This document shows positions 50,293-52,708 of a stretch of DNA of 52,708 nt, in pieces. Within the stretch, counting starts at the first letter, position 1. Every line of letters starts with the position of its first letter. The stretch comes from JACQGD01 sp045628725. Lineage in GTDB: Bacteria > Patescibacteriota > Saccharimonadia > Saccharimonadales > Saccharimonadaceae. Position numbers and translations under genes: made by a program. The stretch spans positions 1 to 52,708 of the forward strand of contig JAZQPT010000037.1 of the NCBI GenBank assembly GCA_045628725.1, given 5' to 3'. Under the pieces are notes generated by a model, which was not told where the DNA came from, ran no database searches, and worked only from the letters and a program-made list of their open reading frames with translations.

Positions 50293-51079
50293 TTGTCTCG
50301 TCCTTTGGCTCTACCTCACCCCAGTAACTATAAGTACTTGGATTTGTATTCATGTTCAATATAGTATCGCGACCGTACTGGTTAGCATAGGCATCTGTGT
50401 CAATTTCAATACCAACGTTTGTATCATTATATTTAGGCAGAACCTTTGGCTCTGCTATTCGTCGAATTGGCACACCCTGACGACTAAGCGTCGCCTCGAG
50501 CTCAGGCTCAACAATTGCAAGTGTAGGTCCTAAGTCATTCTGCACAATATAGGCGAGTGCCGTCGCATGCATCAATCCACGCATCAACGCTGCTTCTCGC
50601 TTATTTTCATGACGAATTATGTAGCGAGAAATTTCGACACCGCCCGCAGGACTAACTTCACCACCGAGTTCATCCTTAAAGAAGTCTTCGATTGGCAAGA
50701 GGTCGTTATTATCATCTTCCTTCTCAATGACACGCATTGAAGCGATGACTGCCGTCTTAGATAGATAATGACGCGTTGTCTCGCTTACAGTTGACCGGTT
50801 CTCAAGAATTGCAATATGAAGTGAGCGCTCATCGTCAGCATCCATTTCAGTATCATCCGCTCGACGATATCCTTCTTCAAGCATGCCTGTCTGATCAATA
50901 TAGACGTTCGCCCGCAAACGGAGATATGCGTCAAAAACATCTTCGTTCCCAGGGGCAGGAACAATACCCTTACCTAACACAGTTAATGCAAAACGTTTGG
51001 TCGGTTCATCAGCGAAAACATCCGTTTCAAATACTGGAACCGCCTGTTCGTTGGGTATAAATTTATCGAAAACTGACAT
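50273..51079 (-). CDS. LuxI/FeeM-fold GNAT acyltransferase
   Basis: This 268-aa protein matches the autoinducer-synthase/N-acyl amino acid synthase branch of GNAT enzymes. It has YLRLRANVYIDQTGM (conserved Arg near residue 56), acidic DADDERSLHIA, the core VIASMRVIE (Arg116) and VEISRYIIRHE (Glu149, Arg152), with the segment that follows up to ATLSRQGVPIRRI. Such enzymes transfer an acyl group from acyl-ACP or acyl-CoA to an amine. No Cys is present. It is co-transcribed with the ThiF-like gene from a perfect promoter. The fold is fairly sure; the product is unknown. Confidence 0.8.
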   Translation of the reverse strand: MSVFDKFIPNEQAVPVFETDVFADEPTKRFALTVLGKGIVPAPGNEDVFDAYLRLRANVYIDQTGMLEEGYRRADDTEMDADDERSLHIAILENRSTVSETTRHYLSKTAVIASMRVIEKEDDNNDLLPIEDFFKDELGGEVSPAGGVEISRYIIRHENKREAALMRGLMHATALAYIVQNDLGPTLAIVEPELEATLSRQGVPIRRIAEPKVLPKYNDTNVGIEIDTDAYANQYGRDTILNMNTNPSTYSYWGEVEPKDETNGSIAS

Positions 51080-51090
51080 ATGTATTTCAC

Positions 51091-51119
51091 ATTATAACAA
51101 ATTAACTGCTTTTTGTCAA
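51091..51119 (-). promoter_or_regulatory. Consensus promoter of the GNAT-ThiF operon
   Basis: TTGACA (51119-51114), 17-nt spacer, TATAAT (51096-51091) with a TGT extension on the minus strand, 11 nt before the ATG. A TTGTCA on the plus strand (51113-51118) overlaps the -35, so the divergent receiver gene may compete for the same site. Confidence 0.85.
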
Positions 51120-51158
51120 CAGCTGGAATACTTCTATTGTATCATGTACACTTATAAC

Positions 51159-51530
51159 ATGACAAAGATTGCAATTATTGAAGACGATTCTGTAATTAAC
51201 CAAATGTACCGAATGAAGTTCGAGGCCGATGGGTTTGATGTACAGGTTGCAGATAATGGCAAAAGCGGTGTCGAGCTGGTTGAAAAATACCATCCTGATA
51301 TCATCCTTCTTGATTTACAGATGCCCGAAATGAACGGCGATCAAGCGTTGGCATGTATCCGTGCCAAGGATTGGGGTAAGGATATTCCAGTAATCATCCT
51401 GACGAACCTCGGCGTCGAAGAATCACCAAAAGAGCTAAAGGAATTAAACGTCAACAGCTATATCGTCAAAGCCGAATACACTCCTAGCCAAGTCGTCGCC
51501 CGCGTCAAAGAAGTACTCCACCTAAGCTAG
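51159..51530 (+). CDS. Single-domain response regulator (receiver only)
   Basis: A 123-aa CheY-like receiver. Acidic pocket in IEDDSV, phospho-acceptor Asp in IILLDLQMPEM (about residue 52), Thr in VIILTNLG and Lys in YIVKAEY. There is no output domain, so it works by protein-protein contact, as a phosphate sink or in a phosphorelay. Start MTKIAI at 51159 gives standard length; the longer in-frame extension lies in the divergent promoter region. It is divergent from the GNAT-ThiF-kinase genes. The terminator stem includes its stop codon. Confidence 0.92.
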   Translation: MTKIAIIEDDSVINQMYRMKFEADGFDVQVADNGKSGVELVEKYHPDIILLDLQMPEMNGDQALACIRAKDWGKDIPVIILTNLGVEESPKELKELNVNSYIVKAEYTPSQVVARVKEVLHLS

Positions 51531-51546
51531 GTGGAGTCGTTTTTTT
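51515..51546 (+). terminator. Intrinsic terminator of the receiver gene, includes the stop codon
   Basis: A 10-bp perfect stem (ACTCCACCTA/TAGGTGGAGT, 3-nt loop) followed by CGTTTTTTT. The TAG stop (51528-51530) is the first part of the 3' arm, so the gene ends inside its terminator. Confidence 0.88.
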
Positions 51547-51567
51547 CAGTAGTAGCCCGGCTACCGT

Positions 51568-52380
51568 TTACTCCTGAGTTACGGTTGCTTGGGCGACACG
51601 AATGACGTTATCAAATAGTGCGGTCACTGTCAGTGGCCCAACTCCACCCTTTTCAGGTGTAATTTTGATGTCATCACGCGCACGCACGTCATCCGCTACA
51701 TCGCCGACGATCTTGCCATGCTCTGCTGCCGTTCCGGCATCAATTACTACAGCACCAACTTTGACATCGGTCGAGGTAATCAGACCCGGTACTCCCGCAG
51801 CTGTCACAATGACATCAAACTGATTCAGCCGATCATGCATGTCGGTACTATGCTCGTCAAACACCGTCACGTCCAGACCACGCTGCTGCCACATTCGCGC
51901 AAGAGGTGCGCCAACTAAACGGCCGTGGCCGACCATGGCGATCGTTTTCTGCTCGAGGGCAATGTTATATCCTGCAACCAGCCAGTCAATTGCCATTGGG
52001 GTCGCTGGATCAAGCGTCGCCGCCTGCCCTAGCCCGTCAACATCCTTACGCGGATCAACGGCATTTACCGCCACATCTGTCGCAGACGGATCGGCTAATG
52101 GCAACTGGATAATAATACCGTGAACTGATGGATCATCGTTCAGACGGCCCACTACGCCAAGGAGCTGATCCTGATCAATCTTGTACACCTCGACATCAAT
52201 CAGAATATCGTCGCCATAACCCTGTTTTAGCGAAACATACGAATCAATCACCGGATTATCAATCGTCTGGATAATCGCCAGCTTGGGAAATACATGGTAC
52301 GCCTGTCGCAGCGCGCGCACTTGCTTAGCCTGACGCTCTTTTACATAGTCGGCTAGTTCTCGGCCATTTAATAACTTCAT
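51568..52380 (-). CDS. folD: Bifunctional methylenetetrahydrofolate dehydrogenase/cyclohydrolase
   Basis: A 270-aa FolD enzyme interconverting 5,10-methylene- and 10-formyl-tetrahydrofolate with NADP. The cyclohydrolase Tyr/Lys pair is in SYVSLKQGY, then IIQLPLADPSA, DVDGLG, the cofactor loop VGHGRLVGAPLARM and KGGVGPLTVTALFDN near the end. The start ATG lies 6 nt after a TGGTAAACT box, so it may be leaderless. It is convergent with the receiver gene and divergent from the next membrane protein gene. Confidence 0.95.
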   Translation of the reverse strand: MKLLNGRELADYVKERQAKQVRALRQAYHVFPKLAIIQTIDNPVIDSYVSLKQGYGDDILIDVEVYKIDQDQLLGVVGRLNDDPSVHGIIIQLPLADPSATDVAVNAVDPRKDVDGLGQAATLDPATPMAIDWLVAGYNIALEQKTIAMVGHGRLVGAPLARMWQQRGLDVTVFDEHSTDMHDRLNQFDVIVTAAGVPGLITSTDVKVGAVVIDAGTAAEHGKIVGDVADDVRARDDIKITPEKGGVGPLTVTALFDNVIRVAQATVTQE

Positions 52381-52410
52381 CCCTATAGTTTACCACTAGG
52401 GTCAATATGA

Positions 52411-52419
52411 TGCTACAAT
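52411..52419 (+). promoter_or_regulatory. Extended -10 promoter of the last gene
   Basis: TGCTACAAT (52411-52419) is followed by a leader of about 22 nt with AGGAGAAG just before the ATG at 52449. Confidence 0.6.
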
Positions 52420-52448
52420 GAGTGAAACTAACGCCAGTAGGAGAAGTT

Positions 52449-52708
52449 ATGAGTATCTTTACGCAATTAGCACAGTCCGGTTACAATTACGATTCAATGG
52501 ACAGTACCGACGCCGCAGGTGCCGCACTTTTAATCGTGTTCCTCCTTTTCTTTATCATGGTAGCCATCGTGTCCTATGTAGTGAACTCGTTCTTGCTCGG
52601 ACGTATCTTTAAAAAAGCCGGTGTCGAACAGTGGATTGCCTGGGTGCCGATTTATAACAGCTGGAAGATGCTTGAACTTGGCGGTCAGCAAGGATTCTGG
52701 GCAGTACT
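52449..52708 (+). CDS. Small membrane protein, DUF5684-like, 3' end outside window
   Basis: The frame opens at 52449 behind AGGAGAAG and runs off the right edge after about 86 codons. The visible part has a short polar N-terminus, one long TM helix (about residues 24-48), and GVEQWIAWVPIYNSWKMLEL, a pattern typical of the small DUF5684-type membrane proteins in which Trp/Pro-rich loops separate TM helices. Another TM segment appears to begin at the edge. Function is not known for this family. Confidence 0.75.
   Translation, partial: MSIFTQLAQSGYNYDSMDSTDAAGAALLIVFLLFFIMVAIVSYVVNSFLLGRIFKKAGVEQWIAWVPIYNSWKMLELGGQQGFWAV

Overview
The window reads as a chromosomal segment of a Candidatus Saccharibacteria (TM7, Patescibacteria) genome. 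The signs are short or trimmed housekeeping proteins, a Rpf/YabE-ksgA-metG-tatD neighbourhood of the Gram-positive type, a type IV pilin operon, a sortase with an LPXTG protein, and TGA used as an ordinary stop (ATGA gene overlaps), so genetic code 11 and not the recoded code of Gracilibacteria/Absconditabacteria. No rRNA, CRISPR array, phage or insertion sequence was seen. One tRNA (Glu, TTC) is present. The lineage call is inference from gene content.

Layout. 1-5.8 kb (minus): an edge-truncated exonuclease I gene, then a five-gene minor-pilin operon containing two very large pilin-like proteins that share a paralogous C-terminal passenger domain. 5.9-13.4 kb (minus): obg, a LysM-CHAP cell-wall hydrolase that appears to start at ATT behind a long leader, and a PilM/FtsA-like - membrane protein - ruvX - mltG operon. 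13.5-33.1 kb: a 333-aa orphan (plus), then minus-strand housekeeping genes: alaS (without the C-Ala domain), an operon for tRNA thiolation (cysteine desulfurase, DUF218 protein, mnmA), two unknowns, tatD, metG, a YabE-like protein, ksgA, an RpfB-like protein, Nudix, uvrD/pcrA, a tail-anchored protein, and glycolytic tpiA, pgk, pyk. 33.1-36.4 kb: a GH5 exo-glucanase-like gene divergent from a TetR-MFS drug efflux operon with twin operators.

36.5-46.8 kb is a cell-surface module: a sortase lacking the expected arginine, a GT2 synthase with a tiny membrane partner, a lipoprotein NodB deacetylase, tRNA-Glu, a 107-aa unknown, a coiled-coil membrane protein, a GC-rich 799-aa membrane protein behind a strongly folded leader that sequesters its ribosome-binding site, and an LPQTG-anchored DUF11-type protein. 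Here genes mostly have -35/-10 promoters, leaders and Shine-Dalgarno sites.

Many housekeeping genes instead have a (TGn)TATAAT box only 6-11 nt before the start codon, implying leaderless or nearly leaderless mRNAs.

46.9-51.5 kb holds the most unusual set: a LuxI-fold GNAT acyltransferase overlapping a ThiF/E1-like adenylating enzyme, followed by a membrane histidine kinase and divergent from a stand-alone receiver protein. This could be a signal-making and signal-sensing unit. The window ends with folD and the start of a small membrane protein gene.
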